A DNA stretch of 48,522 bases from an uncultured Rhodospirillales bacterium (GTDB lineage Bacteria > Pseudomonadota > Alphaproteobacteria > Acetobacterales > Acetobacteraceae): the NCBI GenBank assembly GCA_903865895.1, contig CAIPLM010000049.1, positions 1 to 48,522 on the forward strand. Direction: 5' to 3'. The position numbers and the translations under genes were made by a program. Below are positions 34,989 to 44,493 of this stretch, in pieces. How positions within the stretch are numbered: position 1 is the stretch's first letter; each line of letters opens with the position of its first letter. The notes below the pieces were generated by a model. That model made no database searches and had not been told where the DNA came from. It worked only from the letters and a program-made list of their open reading frames with translations.

Positions 34989-35930
34989 TCAGCGCCCGAG
35001 CACGTCCCCCGCGCCGGTCCGTTCGGTGATCAGGCGGTAGTGCTCGGGCCTTCGGTGCTTGGCGAAATTGAAGATCGAGGTCTTGTAGGAGGTGCAGAGA
35101 TCGAGATCGCAACGCGCCACCTGCAACTCGTCGCCCAGCGTGGTGCATTGCGAGATGATTTCGCCTGACGGCGCGATGATGCAGGACTGGCCGATCTGAT
35201 CGACGCCCTCCTCCACCCCTGCCTTGGCGGCGCCGACCACGAAGGTGCCGTTCTGGTAGGCACCGGCCTGCATGACGAGGTGGTTGTGGAAATTGCCGAG
35301 GTCGTCAGTCTGCGGCATCGCCGGGTTATGCACGGGGGTGTTGTAGCCGAGCACGATCAGCTCGACGCCCTGCAGCCCCATCACCCGGTAGGCCTCCGGC
35401 CAACGGCGATCATTGCAGATCATCATGCCGATCCGCCCGCCAAACGCCTCCCACACCGGCCAACGCAAATTGCCGACCTCGAAATACATTTTCTCGAGGT
35501 TCTGGAACGGCTCGCCCGGCCGCGGAGCGTCATAGCCGGGCAAATGGATTTTGCGGTACTTGCCGATGATCTCGCCGTCCTTGCCGACAAGGATGGAGGT
35601 GTTGAAGCGCCGCTTGCGGCCGTCCTCGCGCGTCAGCTCGGCATAGCCGAGATGGAAGCCCACCCGCAGCCGCCGCGCCGCCTCGAATAGCGGCTGCACC
35701 GCGGCGTTGGGCATCTGCGTCTCGAACCAGGAATCGAGCTCCTGCTCGCTCTCGATCGCCCAATGCGGAAAAAACGCGGTCAGCGCCGCCTCGGGAAACA
35801 CCACGAGATCGCTGCCCATCCGCCCCGCGTCTTCCAGCATGGCGAGCAGGCGCAGCACCACGTCCTGGCGGGATTCGGCGCGGCTGATCGGGCCGAGTTG
35901 GGCGACGCCGACGGTAAGGATGCGTGACAT
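34989..35930 (-). CDS. Carbon-nitrogen hydrolase, N-carbamoyl-D-amino-acid hydrolase-like
   Basis: A 313-residue nitrilase-superfamily enzyme. The catalytic triad is Glu47 (FPEAALTAFFPHW), Lys127 (KYRKIHLPG) and Cys172 (MMICNDRRWPEA), at exactly the residue numbers of Agrobacterium N-carbamoyl-D-amino acid amidohydrolase. That enzyme converts N-carbamoyl-D-amino acids to D-amino acids, ammonia and CO2. No hydantoinase is nearby, so another N-carbamoyl or ureido substrate is possible. Its ATG overlaps the stop of the SGNH hydrolase gene (TAATG). Confidence 0.9.
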   Translation of the reverse strand: MSRILTVGVAQLGPISRAESRQDVVLRLLAMLEDAGRMGSDLVVFPEAALTAFFPHWAIESEQELDSWFETQMPNAAVQPLFEAARRLRVGFHLGYAELTREDGRKRRFNTSILVGKDGEIIGKYRKIHLPGYDAPRPGEPFQNLEKMYFEVGNLRWPVWEAFGGRIGMMICNDRRWPEAYRVMGLQGVELIVLGYNTPVHNPAMPQTDDLGNFHNHLVMQAGAYQNGTFVVGAAKAGVEEGVDQIGQSCIIAPSGEIISQCTTLGDELQVARCDLDLCTSYKTSIFNFAKHRRPEHYRLITERTGAGDVLGR

Positions 35931-37255
35931 TATTTCCCCACGATCATCTTGAGGTCGATGGCATTGCCCATGGCGAGGTAGCCGGCCCGGTTCGGGTGCA
36001 GCTTGTCGCCCGGCCCGCCGGTGGAGGAGTTCGGCTGGAAACTGTCCTTCAGTTCGCCCGTCTTGGCATCGAAGGTCGCGGCATCGAAATCCACCACGCC
36101 GTCGAAAATCCCCGCCGTGCGCACGAACTGGTTGAACGCGCGGCGCTTCTCCTCGATGGGGAAAGCGCCATAGCTGCCATTGGTGCTGTTGAGCGAGGAG
36201 GTCAGCGTGGCCATGAAGATGCGCACGCCGGGGATGCGCGCCCGCAGCCGCTTCACCCCATCGCGCACGCCGGCAATCACCGCATCGGCGGAGGCGCCGG
36301 CATTGCCGAAATCATTGATCCCCTCCAGCCAGATTACCGCGCCCACCCCGGAGAGGCTGATGATGTCGCGTTCCAGCCGCTGCACCGCCGCCGGCCCGCC
36401 ATTCGCGGGCTTGGCCGGCGAATACTCGGCCGGGCCGATCACCATGTTGCCGCCGATGCCCTGGTTCACCACGGTGAAACGGTTGCCATAGGCGGCGTGC
36501 AGGCGGCGGGAGAACACGTCGGCCCAGCGGTCATCGCCGTTGATCGTGGAAGCGGTGCCGTCGGTGATGGAGTCGCCGAAGGCCACGATCGCCTTGGTGC
36601 CCTGTGGCGCGTCCATGTCCAGCGCGTCGAGGAAATACCAGGACGTCGTGGAGTTCGGGAAACCGGCCTCGGTGATATCGCCACCGATGGAGCCGCTGCC
36701 GGGCGGGCTGACATAGGAGGTCGTCAGCGCCTTGGCGTGCCAGGTCATCGGTCCGCTTTCGCCGGCGACGTGGAAGGAGACGGCGAGCCGCCTTCCGGCC
36801 AGCACCGGATCATCGGCGGATTTCACGAAGGGCAGCGCCACCGGGTCACTCACCGCGGAGCCGCCGGGGGCAATGGTGATGCTGGTCTTCTTCTCGAAGG
36901 TCACCGGCCGGTTGGTGCCTTTCAGCAGGGCGCTGCCGCTGAGTTGCAGACCGATGAACACGCCATCGAAGGTCACCGGCTTGGTGCCGAAGGCGTTGGT
37001 GAGGCGGATGCGCGCCTGGCCGCCCCAAATATCCGGCCGGATGATGAGACGGAAGGTCTGGTCCCGCGCGCCGGTCTCGGGCGCGGGGAAGGCGAAGCGC
37101 AACTCAGGCTGGGCGGTCGGGTTCCCGACGGGGTAGGGGCCATGCGCCGAGGCCGTCCAGGCGGTCACGAAATTCGGCGCCGCCGCCTCCGCGTGGCCGG
37201 CGGCCAGCAGCGTCAGCAGGGAGGCGCCGAGCAGGCGGCGGGTCAGGCGGGACAT
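35930..37255 (-). CDS. Secreted SGNH/GDSL hydrolase
   Basis: A 441-residue exported esterase-type enzyme. A signal peptide (RRLLGASLLTLLAAGHAEA) is followed by a roughly 190-residue beta-rich domain, then the SGNH fold. Block I is FGDSITDG with Ser229; GIGGN and IWLEGINDFG match blocks II and III; Asp417 and His420 (DKLHPNRAGY) form block V. Such enzymes de-esterify acylated polysaccharides or lipids. GAGGAG precedes the ATG. It is the first gene of a pair with the carbon-nitrogen hydrolase, although one is exported and the other has no signal. Confidence 0.88.
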   Translation of the reverse strand: MSRLTRRLLGASLLTLLAAGHAEAAAPNFVTAWTASAHGPYPVGNPTAQPELRFAFPAPETGARDQTFRLIIRPDIWGGQARIRLTNAFGTKPVTFDGVFIGLQLSGSALLKGTNRPVTFEKKTSITIAPGGSAVSDPVALPFVKSADDPVLAGRRLAVSFHVAGESGPMTWHAKALTTSYVSPPGSGSIGGDITEAGFPNSTTSWYFLDALDMDAPQGTKAIVAFGDSITDGTASTINGDDRWADVFSRRLHAAYGNRFTVVNQGIGGNMVIGPAEYSPAKPANGGPAAVQRLERDIISLSGVGAVIWLEGINDFGNAGASADAVIAGVRDGVKRLRARIPGVRIFMATLTSSLNSTNGSYGAFPIEEKRRAFNQFVRTAGIFDGVVDFDAATFDAKTGELKDSFQPNSSTGGPGDKLHPNRAGYLAMGNAIDLKMIVGK

Positions 37256-37268
37256 GGTCAGTCTCCTC

Positions 37269-38414
37269 TTATGATTGCCCGAACACCGCGCGCAGCCCGT
37301 CGCACACCCGGGCCACGTCGTCATCGCTGAGTTCGGGATACATCGGCAGGCTCATCACCTCGCGCGCGGCAATCTCCGTCGCGGCGCAGCGCGCGGGGCC
37401 GAGGGTGACCCGGTCGAGATAGGCGGGCTGGAGATGCACGGGGGCGGGGTAGTGCACGCCGGTGCCGATGCCACGGCCGCGCAGATCGGCCTGAACCGCG
37501 GCGCGGTCGGCAACCCGCAGCACGTATTGATGGAAGACGTGGCTGGTTCCCGCCCGCCTTACCGGGCGCAGCGCTGCAGGAAGGGCGCCATCATAGGCCA
37601 CAGCAATCGCCTGCCGCCGCGCATTGCCGGCATCGAGATGCGGCAGCTTGGCGCGCAAAATGGCCGCCTGGATTTCATCAAGCCGCGAATTCACCCCGGC
37701 TGAATCGGAGATGTAGTGCGTCCGCCAGCCATACTGCCGCAGCGCCGCGATAGTGTCGGCGCGCTCCGCATCATTGGTCGCCACCACGCCGCCATCGCCG
37801 AGGGCGCCGAGGTTCTTGGTCGGGTAGAGGCTGAAGCAGGACACCTCGGTGAAACTGCCAACCTTCTGCGCCCCGATCGTCGCGCCATGCGCCTGAGCGC
37901 AATCCTCGATCACGGGGATGCCGTGCCGCGCCGCGCTCGCCTGGATCGCCGCGAGGTCGGCGGGCTGGCCGTAGAGATGCACCACGATCACCGCGCGGAT
38001 CGGCGGCAGCCCGGCGGGCGGATGGGCCAGCACCGCATCGAGCTCAGCCGGGTCCATCGTGTAGTGCAGCGGGTCGATATCGATCAGCACCGGCGTGGCG
38101 CCCACCATCTCGATCGCGGCCACCGTCGCCACCGCCGTGTGCGACACCGCAGCTACCGCGCAGCCCGGGCCGATGCCGAGCGAGCGCAAGGCCAGCGCCA
38201 GCGCATCCGTGCCATTGGCGCAGCCGATGGCGCGCGCCGTGCCCAGCCAGGCCGCATATTCCGCCTCAAAGGCGCGCCCCTCGGCGCCGAGGATGTACCA
38301 GCCGGAGGACAGCGCGCGGGCCACCGCCGCGTCAATCTCGGTCTTGAGCGCCCGGTAGCCGGCGCCGGGGTTGGCCTGGGGGACGAAGGAGGGGGGGATC
38401 ATCGCAACGCTCAT
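37269..38414 (-). CDS. DegT/DnrJ/EryC1/StrS sugar aminotransferase
   Basis: A 381-residue PLP enzyme that transaminates a keto-sugar nucleotide. The Schiff-base Lys200 lies in SLYPTKNLGALGDGG and the pyridine-binding Asp171 in VIEDCAQAHGA; the N-terminal GTDALALALRSLGIGPG is typical. It has a GTG-ATG start region and follows the epimerase gene by 7 bases. Together they could make an amino-deoxy-sugar for surface polysaccharide, although no glycosyltransferase is in the window. Confidence 0.9.
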   Translation of the reverse strand: MSVAMIPPSFVPQANPGAGYRALKTEIDAAVARALSSGWYILGAEGRAFEAEYAAWLGTARAIGCANGTDALALALRSLGIGPGCAVAAVSHTAVATVAAIEMVGATPVLIDIDPLHYTMDPAELDAVLAHPPAGLPPIRAVIVVHLYGQPADLAAIQASAARHGIPVIEDCAQAHGATIGAQKVGSFTEVSCFSLYPTKNLGALGDGGVVATNDAERADTIAALRQYGWRTHYISDSAGVNSRLDEIQAAILRAKLPHLDAGNARRQAIAVAYDGALPAALRPVRRAGTSHVFHQYVLRVADRAAVQADLRGRGIGTGVHYPAPVHLQPAYLDRVTLGPARCAATEIAAREVMSLPMYPELSDDDVARVCDGLRAVFGQS

Positions 38415-38421
38415 CACAGCC

Positions 38422-39387
38422 TCACAGATAGTTCTTCAGTCGCGACCGGTACCATTCGATGGAGCGGCTTATGCCCTCCTCCAGCCCCACTTTCGGCGCC
38501 CAGCCGGTGGCCATGCGGAAGGCGCTGTCGTCGGCATGGTAGGAGCCAATGTCGATCGTCGCGCGGTCGGCGGGGAATTCGCGGGTGACGAACTGCGCCT
38601 CCGGCACGATGCGCGCCATCAGCCCGGCGATCTCCAGCAGCGAGGCGGGCGGCGGACCGCCGATGTTGAACACCCGGCCGTAACAGGCGGGGTTCACCGC
38701 GGCGAGGAAAGCCTCGGTGACGTCATCCACATAGGTCATGTCGCGCAGCTGATCGCCGCCCCATACCTCGAAGGGCTGGCCCTCCAGCACGCGGCGGATC
38801 CAAATGCCGAGGAAGGTCTGTCGCGCGTCACGAATGCGCAAACGGGGACCGTAGCAGTTGGTGAGCCGCAGCGAGACCACCGGCCGCCCGGCGGTGCGGT
38901 GTTCGATCATCCAATACTGCTCGCCAGCGAATTTGGACACGCCATTGGCGTCGGGCGGCGCCACCGGGTGCTTCTCGTCGACCGGCAAATACTGCGGCCG
39001 GCCATAAAACTGCCGGGTCGAGGCATGCACCACGATCGCCGCCGGTGCCGCCTCGCGGGCGGCTTGGATCAGCTTCACCTGGGCCACCGCGTTGATGTCG
39101 ATATCGGCCAGCGGATCGCGCTGCCCGCCCATATGGCTTGTCTGGGCGGCGAGGTTGAAGATGACGTCGACGCCCTCGCAGAGATTGCGCAGGTCGATCT
39201 CGCGGATATCGGCGCGCACCAGCGTGACGTCCGCCCCATCCAGATTGGCGGGGTTGGCGCCGCCGCCGAACAGGAACCCGTCCAGCGCCGTCACCACCGC
39301 GCCCCGCGCAGCCAGCGCGTGGCAGAGATTGGCGCCGAGGAACCCGGCCCCGCCCGTCACCAGTATCTTCCGGCCCGCCCAGTCCAT
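38422..39387 (-). CDS. NAD-dependent sugar-nucleotide epimerase/dehydratase (extended SDR)
   Basis: A 321-residue extended SDR. The Rossmann motif TGGAGFLG is at 11-18, and LRLTNCYGPRLRIRDARQTF and RDMTYVDDVTEAFL are sugar-nucleotide signatures. The active-site motif usually written YxxxK reads NGVSK (Asn148, Lys152), so the catalytic Tyr appears replaced. From memory some sugar-epimerase subfamilies share this Asn. I choose the ATG at 39387, with GGAG 6 bases upstream; in-frame ATGs at 39393 and 39399 are possible. Co-transcribed with the aminotransferase. Confidence 0.85.
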   Translation of the reverse strand: MDWAGRKILVTGGAGFLGANLCHALAARGAVVTALDGFLFGGGANPANLDGADVTLVRADIREIDLRNLCEGVDVIFNLAAQTSHMGGQRDPLADIDINAVAQVKLIQAAREAAPAAIVVHASTRQFYGRPQYLPVDEKHPVAPPDANGVSKFAGEQYWMIEHRTAGRPVVSLRLTNCYGPRLRIRDARQTFLGIWIRRVLEGQPFEVWGGDQLRDMTYVDDVTEAFLAAVNPACYGRVFNIGGPPPASLLEIAGLMARIVPEAQFVTREFPADRATIDIGSYHADDSAFRMATGWAPKVGLEEGISRSIEWYRSRLKNYL

Positions 39388-39527
39388 CGGCATCTCCATT
39401 CTGCTTGCGTGTGGTACAATCGGATCGTGGCGAAAGGAAGCCCGCGCGGAGTTGCACAATGGGCGATCGCGGGTTGAAGCGGCGGGTCCGGCGGCGCTAC
39501 CCTACGCCCAAGATCGGCAGGACCGCG

Positions 39528-41450
39528 ATGCACCCCAATCCCCATTCGCCGCACGGCTCGCTGGCCGGGCTGACGCTGGCCGCGGTGGGCATTGTCTACG
39601 GCGCCATCGGCACCTCGCCCCTCTACGCCATCAACCAGATCTTCTTCCACTCGGGCTTCGTCCCCGGGCCGGGAGACGTCGTCGGCGGGCTGTCGCTGGT
39701 GATCTGGACCATCACCTTGGTGGTGGCGGTGAAATACGCGGCCCTGGTGCTGCGGGCGGAGAATGACGGCGAGGGCGGCGTCTTCGCGCTCTACGGCCTG
39801 CTTCACCCCTTCAAGCGGCGCGGCGCGAAGCTGCTGCTGTGGTCGCTGATGGCCGGGGCCGGGCTGCTGTTCGGTGACGGCATCATCTCGCCGGCGATCA
39901 GCGTGCTCTCGGTGGTGGAAGGGCTTGAAGTCGCCACCCCCGCCTTCGCCACCACCCGCGTGCCGCTGACCATTCTGCTGCTGACCGGGCTGTTCGCTGT
40001 GCAGCAAAAGGGCACGGCCGGCATCGGCGCCGTGTTCGGCCCGGTGCTGCTGCTGTGGTTCGCCGCCATCGCCGCGCTCGGGGTGGTGCAGATCGAGGCG
40101 CATCCGCACATCCTCGCCGCCTTCAACCCGCTGCTCGGCCTGCGCTTTGTCCTCCGCAACGGGCCCTACGAGACGCTGCTGCTGCTGACCGGGCTGATCC
40201 TGGTGGTGACCGGGGCGGAGGCGATGTACGCCGATCTCGGCCATTTCGGCGCACGGCCAATCCGCCTCGCCTGGTTCGCGGTGGCCTTCCCCGCGCTGCT
40301 GCTGAACTATCTCGGCCAGGGCGCCTATCTGCTGGGCGGCGCGCCGGTGGTGGGGGAGAACGTGTTCTTCAGCATGGTGCCGGCAGGGATGCTGTACCCC
40401 ATGGTGGCGCTGGCGATGGCGGCGGCGATTATCGCCTCGCAGGCGCTGATTTCCGGCGCCTTCACCCTGGCCGCCCAGGCGGTCCGCCTCGGCCTGCTGC
40501 CCCGCCTCACCATTCGCCACACCCATCATGCCCATGCCGGGCAGGTCTACATGCCGTTTGTGAACTGGTCGTTGTACGCGGGCTGCGTGCTGCTGGTGCT
40601 CGGCTTCGGCTCCTCCAACGCGCTGGGCGGCGCCTATGGCATCGCGGTGGCCGGCATCATGGTGGTCACCTCGCTGGCGATGGCGGCGGTGGCGCGGCTG
40701 GTGTGGCAGTGGCGGCGGCGCAGCGTCGCGCTGGTATGGGGCGGGCTCTCGGCGGTGAACCTGCTGTTCCTCGCTGCCAATCTGCTGAACGTGCTGGAAG
40801 GCGGCTTCGTGCCGCTCGGCATCGGCGGGGTGATTTTCGCGGTGATGCTGACCTGGCAGTGGGGCCGCAAAGCCACCGCGGCCGCGTATTCCGCCCGCCC
40901 GGCGATGACGATGGCCGAACTGGTGGAACTGCACCGCGCCAGCCCGACTTTTGTCGAGCGGAACGCCCTGGTGATGGCGCCCAAGCCGGTGCGCGAGCTA
41001 TCCGGCCGCGCCCCCGCCCTGATGCGCCTGCTGTGGGAACGGCACGGGCTGCTCGCGCGCAATCTGCTATTCGTCGAGGTCACCCACCGCAAGACCCCCT
41101 ACATCCACGAGGACCGCTGCGACGTCACTGTCTTCCACCGGGACCCCGCCCGCGGCAGCGTGATCGGGGTGGAAATCCGCTTCGGCTTCATGGAGGAGCC
41201 CAACGTGGAACGCGCTTTGGAAGAGCTGGCCCGCCACCGGGAGATCGACCTGCCGGCCGACCCGCATCGCTGGATCGTCCACGTCTCCCACGAACACCTG
41301 CTGCCCTCCCGCGCCATGGGGCGGCTGGCGCGCATCCGGCTACGGATGTTCGTGCTGCTGCGGCAGTTGTCGCAGCCCAGCTACTACTATTACGGGTTGG
41401 GCGACGAGGTGCAGCTCTCCGCCGAAATCATGCCGGTGCGGGTGAGGTAG
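39528..41450 (+). CDS. kup: Kup/HAK/KT-type potassium uptake protein
   Basis: A 640-residue inner-membrane K+/H+ symporter. It opens LAGLTLAAVGIVYGAIGTSP and contains LRAENDGEGGVFALYGLL and GDGIISPAISVLSVVEGLEV, all Kup signatures, with about 12 helices and a C-terminal cytoplasmic domain ending YYYYGLGDEVQLSAEI. Length matches the family. GGCAGG precedes the ATG. Divergent from the epimerase gene and convergent with the aldo/keto reductase. Confidence 0.95.
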   Translation: MHPNPHSPHGSLAGLTLAAVGIVYGAIGTSPLYAINQIFFHSGFVPGPGDVVGGLSLVIWTITLVVAVKYAALVLRAENDGEGGVFALYGLLHPFKRRGAKLLLWSLMAGAGLLFGDGIISPAISVLSVVEGLEVATPAFATTRVPLTILLLTGLFAVQQKGTAGIGAVFGPVLLLWFAAIAALGVVQIEAHPHILAAFNPLLGLRFVLRNGPYETLLLLTGLILVVTGAEAMYADLGHFGARPIRLAWFAVAFPALLLNYLGQGAYLLGGAPVVGENVFFSMVPAGMLYPMVALAMAAAIIASQALISGAFTLAAQAVRLGLLPRLTIRHTHHAHAGQVYMPFVNWSLYAGCVLLVLGFGSSNALGGAYGIAVAGIMVVTSLAMAAVARLVWQWRRRSVALVWGGLSAVNLLFLAANLLNVLEGGFVPLGIGGVIFAVMLTWQWGRKATAAAYSARPAMTMAELVELHRASPTFVERNALVMAPKPVRELSGRAPALMRLLWERHGLLARNLLFVEVTHRKTPYIHEDRCDVTVFHRDPARGSVIGVEIRFGFMEEPNVERALEELARHREIDLPADPHRWIVHVSHEHLLPSRAMGRLARIRLRMFVLLRQLSQPSYYYYGLGDEVQLSAEIMPVRVR

Positions 41451-41480
41451 GGCGCGCGGTTCCCTTTTCAAAAACCTGCG

Positions 41481-42383
41481 TTACCCCTTCAGCCATCTCA
41501 TCTCCTCTGCCGTCAATTCCACCGTGAGCGCATCGAGCGAGCTTGCGAGTTCCGCGAGGTTCAACGGTCCGATCAGCGGGAACACCGGGAAATCCTGCGC
41601 CAGATTATAGGCGAGCGCGAGCCCCGCTACCGTCACCCCACGCCGTGCCGCGAGTTCCATCGCCCGGGCGCGGCGGTCGAGGTTGGCGGTACTGTGCCAG
41701 CAACGCACCAGCTCCGGGTCCGGCGGACTGGCGGCGATGGCGCGATCGGTGAAGAAGCCGCGCGCCTGGCTGGACCACGCGAAGAGCGGCGTTCCGGTGC
41801 GCTTCAGCCAGGCGATCGAGGCGTCATCCCCCGCGCTGCGGCAGCCGGCCCAGGGCGGCGCGATCATCTCGGCGAGGCTGAACTGGTTGGAGAGCGCGGT
41901 GAATCCGGCCTTGCCCGTGCGCGCGGCATAGGCGTTGGCGGCATCGATCCGCGCGGTGCTCCAGTTAGAGCCGCCATAGCGCCGGATGCGCCCGGCGCGG
42001 AGATGCGGGTCGATCGCGTCCACCCACTCCCCGACAGGCACCGCCTCGTCGTCGCGATGGAGGAAATAGACGTCGAGGCATTCCAGGCCCAGCGCCTCCA
42101 GGCTGGCCTCCAGCTGCGGCGCCACGCTGTCCGGCCGGCAATCCGGGGTGTGGCAGCCCTTTCCGATCACGCTCACCTGCCCCGCTAGCCTCCGCGCGGC
42201 GAGCCACTGCCCCAGCACCGCATCGGCGCGCCCGTATTCGAACGCCGTATCGAACAGCGTGCCGCCGGCCGCGTGGAAGGCATCAAGGATCGGCGCGGCC
42301 TGCGCGTAGTCGTCCCGGTCCGACATCCCGAGTGCGAGCTGCGAGACCGGGCGTGGAATGCCGGCCAATTCAAGCTGCTTCAT
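41481..42383 (-). CDS. Aldo/keto reductase
   Basis: A 300-residue NADPH-dependent reductase with the complete tetrad Asp45 and Tyr50 (DTAFEYG), Lys75 (VIGKGCH) and His109 (YFLHRDD). The C-terminal part holds SSQARGFFTDRA and GPLNLAELASSLDA. Members reduce aldehydes or sugars or act on sugar substrates; this one is not resolved further. Divergent from the ThuA gene. Confidence 0.9.
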   Translation of the reverse strand: MKQLELAGIPRPVSQLALGMSDRDDYAQAAPILDAFHAAGGTLFDTAFEYGRADAVLGQWLAARRLAGQVSVIGKGCHTPDCRPDSVAPQLEASLEALGLECLDVYFLHRDDEAVPVGEWVDAIDPHLRAGRIRRYGGSNWSTARIDAANAYAARTGKAGFTALSNQFSLAEMIAPPWAGCRSAGDDASIAWLKRTGTPLFAWSSQARGFFTDRAIAASPPDPELVRCWHSTANLDRRARAMELAARRGVTVAGLALAYNLAQDFPVFPLIGPLNLAELASSLDALTVELTAEEMRWLKG

Positions 42384-42471
42384 CGGCTGCCCTCCATGCC
42401 CTGATCATCCTATGGTTGCACCGGATGCGCCGGCGCGCGAGGGTGCGCACGAAACGGAGGAGAGGCAGGAC

Positions 42472-43113
42472 ATGAAGCAGGCATTGATCGTATGGGGCGG
42501 CTGGCCGGGGCATGAGCCGGAGCAATGCGCCGCCATCGTCGCGGACATGCTGCGCGCCGACGGGTTCGCCGTGCAGGTGGAGACCGACGTTGAGGTGTTC
42601 GGCAGTGCCGACCTCACGGCGCTCAGCCTGATCGTGCCTATCGTCACCCAATCCACCATCACCCGCCCCTCGGTGAACGCGCTGATCACCGCCGTGCAGG
42701 GCGGCGTCGGGCTCGGCGGCTTCCATGGCGGCATGGGCGACACCTTCCGCAACGAGGTCGGCTACCAGTTCATGGTCGGCGGCCAATGGGTGGCGCATCC
42801 CGGCAACATCATCGACTACACCGTCAACATCACCCGCCCGGATGACCCGATCGTCGCCGGCATCGCGGATTTCCCGTACCGCTCCGAGCAGTACTATATG
42901 CATATCGACCCCAATAACGAGGTGCTGGCCACCACGACTTTCACCGGTGAGCACGCGGCCTGGATCGATGGCAACACCATCCCCGTTGTGTGGAAGCGCA
43001 AGCACGGCGCCGGCCGGGTGTTCTACTCCTCGCTCGGCCACCAGGCGCATGAACTCGCGGTACCGCAAATGCGCACCATCCTGCAACGCGGGCTGAACTG
43101 GGCCGCACGATGA
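42472..43113 (+). CDS. ThuA-domain (trehalose-utilisation type) protein
   Basis: A 213-residue protein with a class I glutamine-amidotransferase-like fold. It begins KQALIVWGGWPGHEPEQCAA and has VGLGGFHGGMGDTFRNEVGY, typical ThuA segments. ThuA proteins occur in sugar-catabolic loci and the precise reaction is unsettled. AGGCAGGA precedes the ATG. Its TGA overlaps the ATG of the epoxide hydrolase gene, so the two are coupled. Confidence 0.82.
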   Translation: MKQALIVWGGWPGHEPEQCAAIVADMLRADGFAVQVETDVEVFGSADLTALSLIVPIVTQSTITRPSVNALITAVQGGVGLGGFHGGMGDTFRNEVGYQFMVGGQWVAHPGNIIDYTVNITRPDDPIVAGIADFPYRSEQYYMHIDPNNEVLATTTFTGEHAAWIDGNTIPVVWKRKHGAGRVFYSSLGHQAHELAVPQMRTILQRGLNWAAR

Positions 43114-44264
43114 GTAGCACCGCAAGCCCCCGCCCGTTCCGCATCGCCGTCCCGATGCCGGCGATCGTCGATTTGCGCAACCGCCTCGCCGCCACCCGCT
43201 GGCCGGACGAGGTGAATGACGACGCCTGGTCCTATGGCACGTCGCTGCCCTTCATGAAGGACCTCGCGGATTACTGGCGCAAGCGGTTCGACTGGCGGGC
43301 GGTCGAGGCGCGGCTCAACCAACTGCCGCAATTCACCCTGAAAATCGACGACACCAAAATCCATTTCGTCCACGCGAGGGGCAATGGGCCGAAGCCGCTG
43401 CCGCTGGTGATCAGCCATGGCTGGCCGGGCTCCTTCGTCGAGATGGAGCGCATCATCCCGCTGCTGACCGACCCCGGCGCCCACGGCGGCGATCCCGCGG
43501 ATGCGTTTGACGTCGTCGTCCCCTCACTCCCGGGCTTCGGCTTCTCCGACCGCCCCGCGGCTCCCGGCTGCGGCCCCAAGGCGATCGCCGGCATGTGGCA
43601 GCAGTTGATGACCGCGCTCGGCTATGACCGCTTCGGCGTGCAAGGTGGCGACTGGGGCTCGGCGATCTCGATCTGGCTCGCCCGCAACCATCCGGACCGG
43701 GTGATCGGCGCCCATCTCAACTTCATGATATCCTCCCTGCAACCCGCCGAGGGTGCCCCCCTCACCGAAGCGGAGCGCGCCTATGTCGCCTCCGCGGTGA
43801 AATGGCGGGACAGCGAGGGCGGCTATTTCTCCATCCAATCCACCAAGCCGCAAACCCTTGGCTACGGCCTCACCGACTCCGCCGTGGCCCTCGCCGCCTG
43901 GATCGCCGAGAAATTCCGCACCTGGTCGGACTGCAATGGGGATATCGCCTCCGCCATCGCGCTCGATGACGTGTTGGCCAACATCGCGGTCTACTGGTTC
44001 AGCGGCAACATCACCTCCTCCTTGCGGATCTACAAGGAGAACAAGGCCGTCCCGCTCCACTTCGCGCCGGGCGAACGGGTGAAGCCGCCGGTCGGTTTCG
44101 CCCATTTCCCCAAGGAAATCCTCCACCCGCCGCGCAGCTATGTGGAGCGTGTGTTCGACATCCAGCGCTGGACCGACATGCCCAAGGGCGGCCATTTCGC
44201 GGCGATGGAACAGCCCGCGCTGCTGGCCGAGGAAATCCGCGCCTTCTTCCGGCCGTTGCGCTGA
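43110..44264 (+). CDS. Epoxide hydrolase (EHN-domain type)
   Basis: A 384-residue alpha/beta hydrolase with an N-terminal epoxide-hydrolase cap (FRIAVPMPAIVDLRNRLAAT, TRWPDEV). The oxyanion motif HGWPG is at 103-107, the nucleophile Asp181 in GGDWGS, and His362 in KGGHFAAMEQP. It should open an epoxide to a diol. Why it is coupled to a ThuA gene is not clear from sequence. Confidence 0.9.
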   Translation: MSSTASPRPFRIAVPMPAIVDLRNRLAATRWPDEVNDDAWSYGTSLPFMKDLADYWRKRFDWRAVEARLNQLPQFTLKIDDTKIHFVHARGNGPKPLPLVISHGWPGSFVEMERIIPLLTDPGAHGGDPADAFDVVVPSLPGFGFSDRPAAPGCGPKAIAGMWQQLMTALGYDRFGVQGGDWGSAISIWLARNHPDRVIGAHLNFMISSLQPAEGAPLTEAERAYVASAVKWRDSEGGYFSIQSTKPQTLGYGLTDSAVALAAWIAEKFRTWSDCNGDIASAIALDDVLANIAVYWFSGNITSSLRIYKENKAVPLHFAPGERVKPPVGFAHFPKEILHPPRSYVERVFDIQRWTDMPKGGHFAAMEQPALLAEEIRAFFRPLR

Positions 44265-44493
44265 GCGCGGCGGAAGCAAGACCATCGGCGTTGTCCCGGT
44301 CAACCGGGAACTGCGATACCAGGTGGTAACGTCGTCGATTGGCGCTTTCCGTCCTCAAGTCCTGCGGGATCGAAAGCGCGCAAGCGGAGTAGTCTGTGGC
44401 CGTCGGCGCCCGGGGTGCAGCGCTGGGCGTGTGCGCGATGGGGGCGCGGTGTCTTGGCGTCCTCGCCTCCGTTCAGCGCGCGTTGATATGGCG
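44265..44493. other. Intergenic region between convergent genes, with a hairpin
   Basis: No gene is seen. TCCCGGT and ACCGGGA (44294-44300 and 44303-44309) form a perfect short palindrome soon after the epoxide hydrolase stop, a weak terminator candidate without a T tract. The rest is GC-rich and featureless. Confidence 0.4.
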
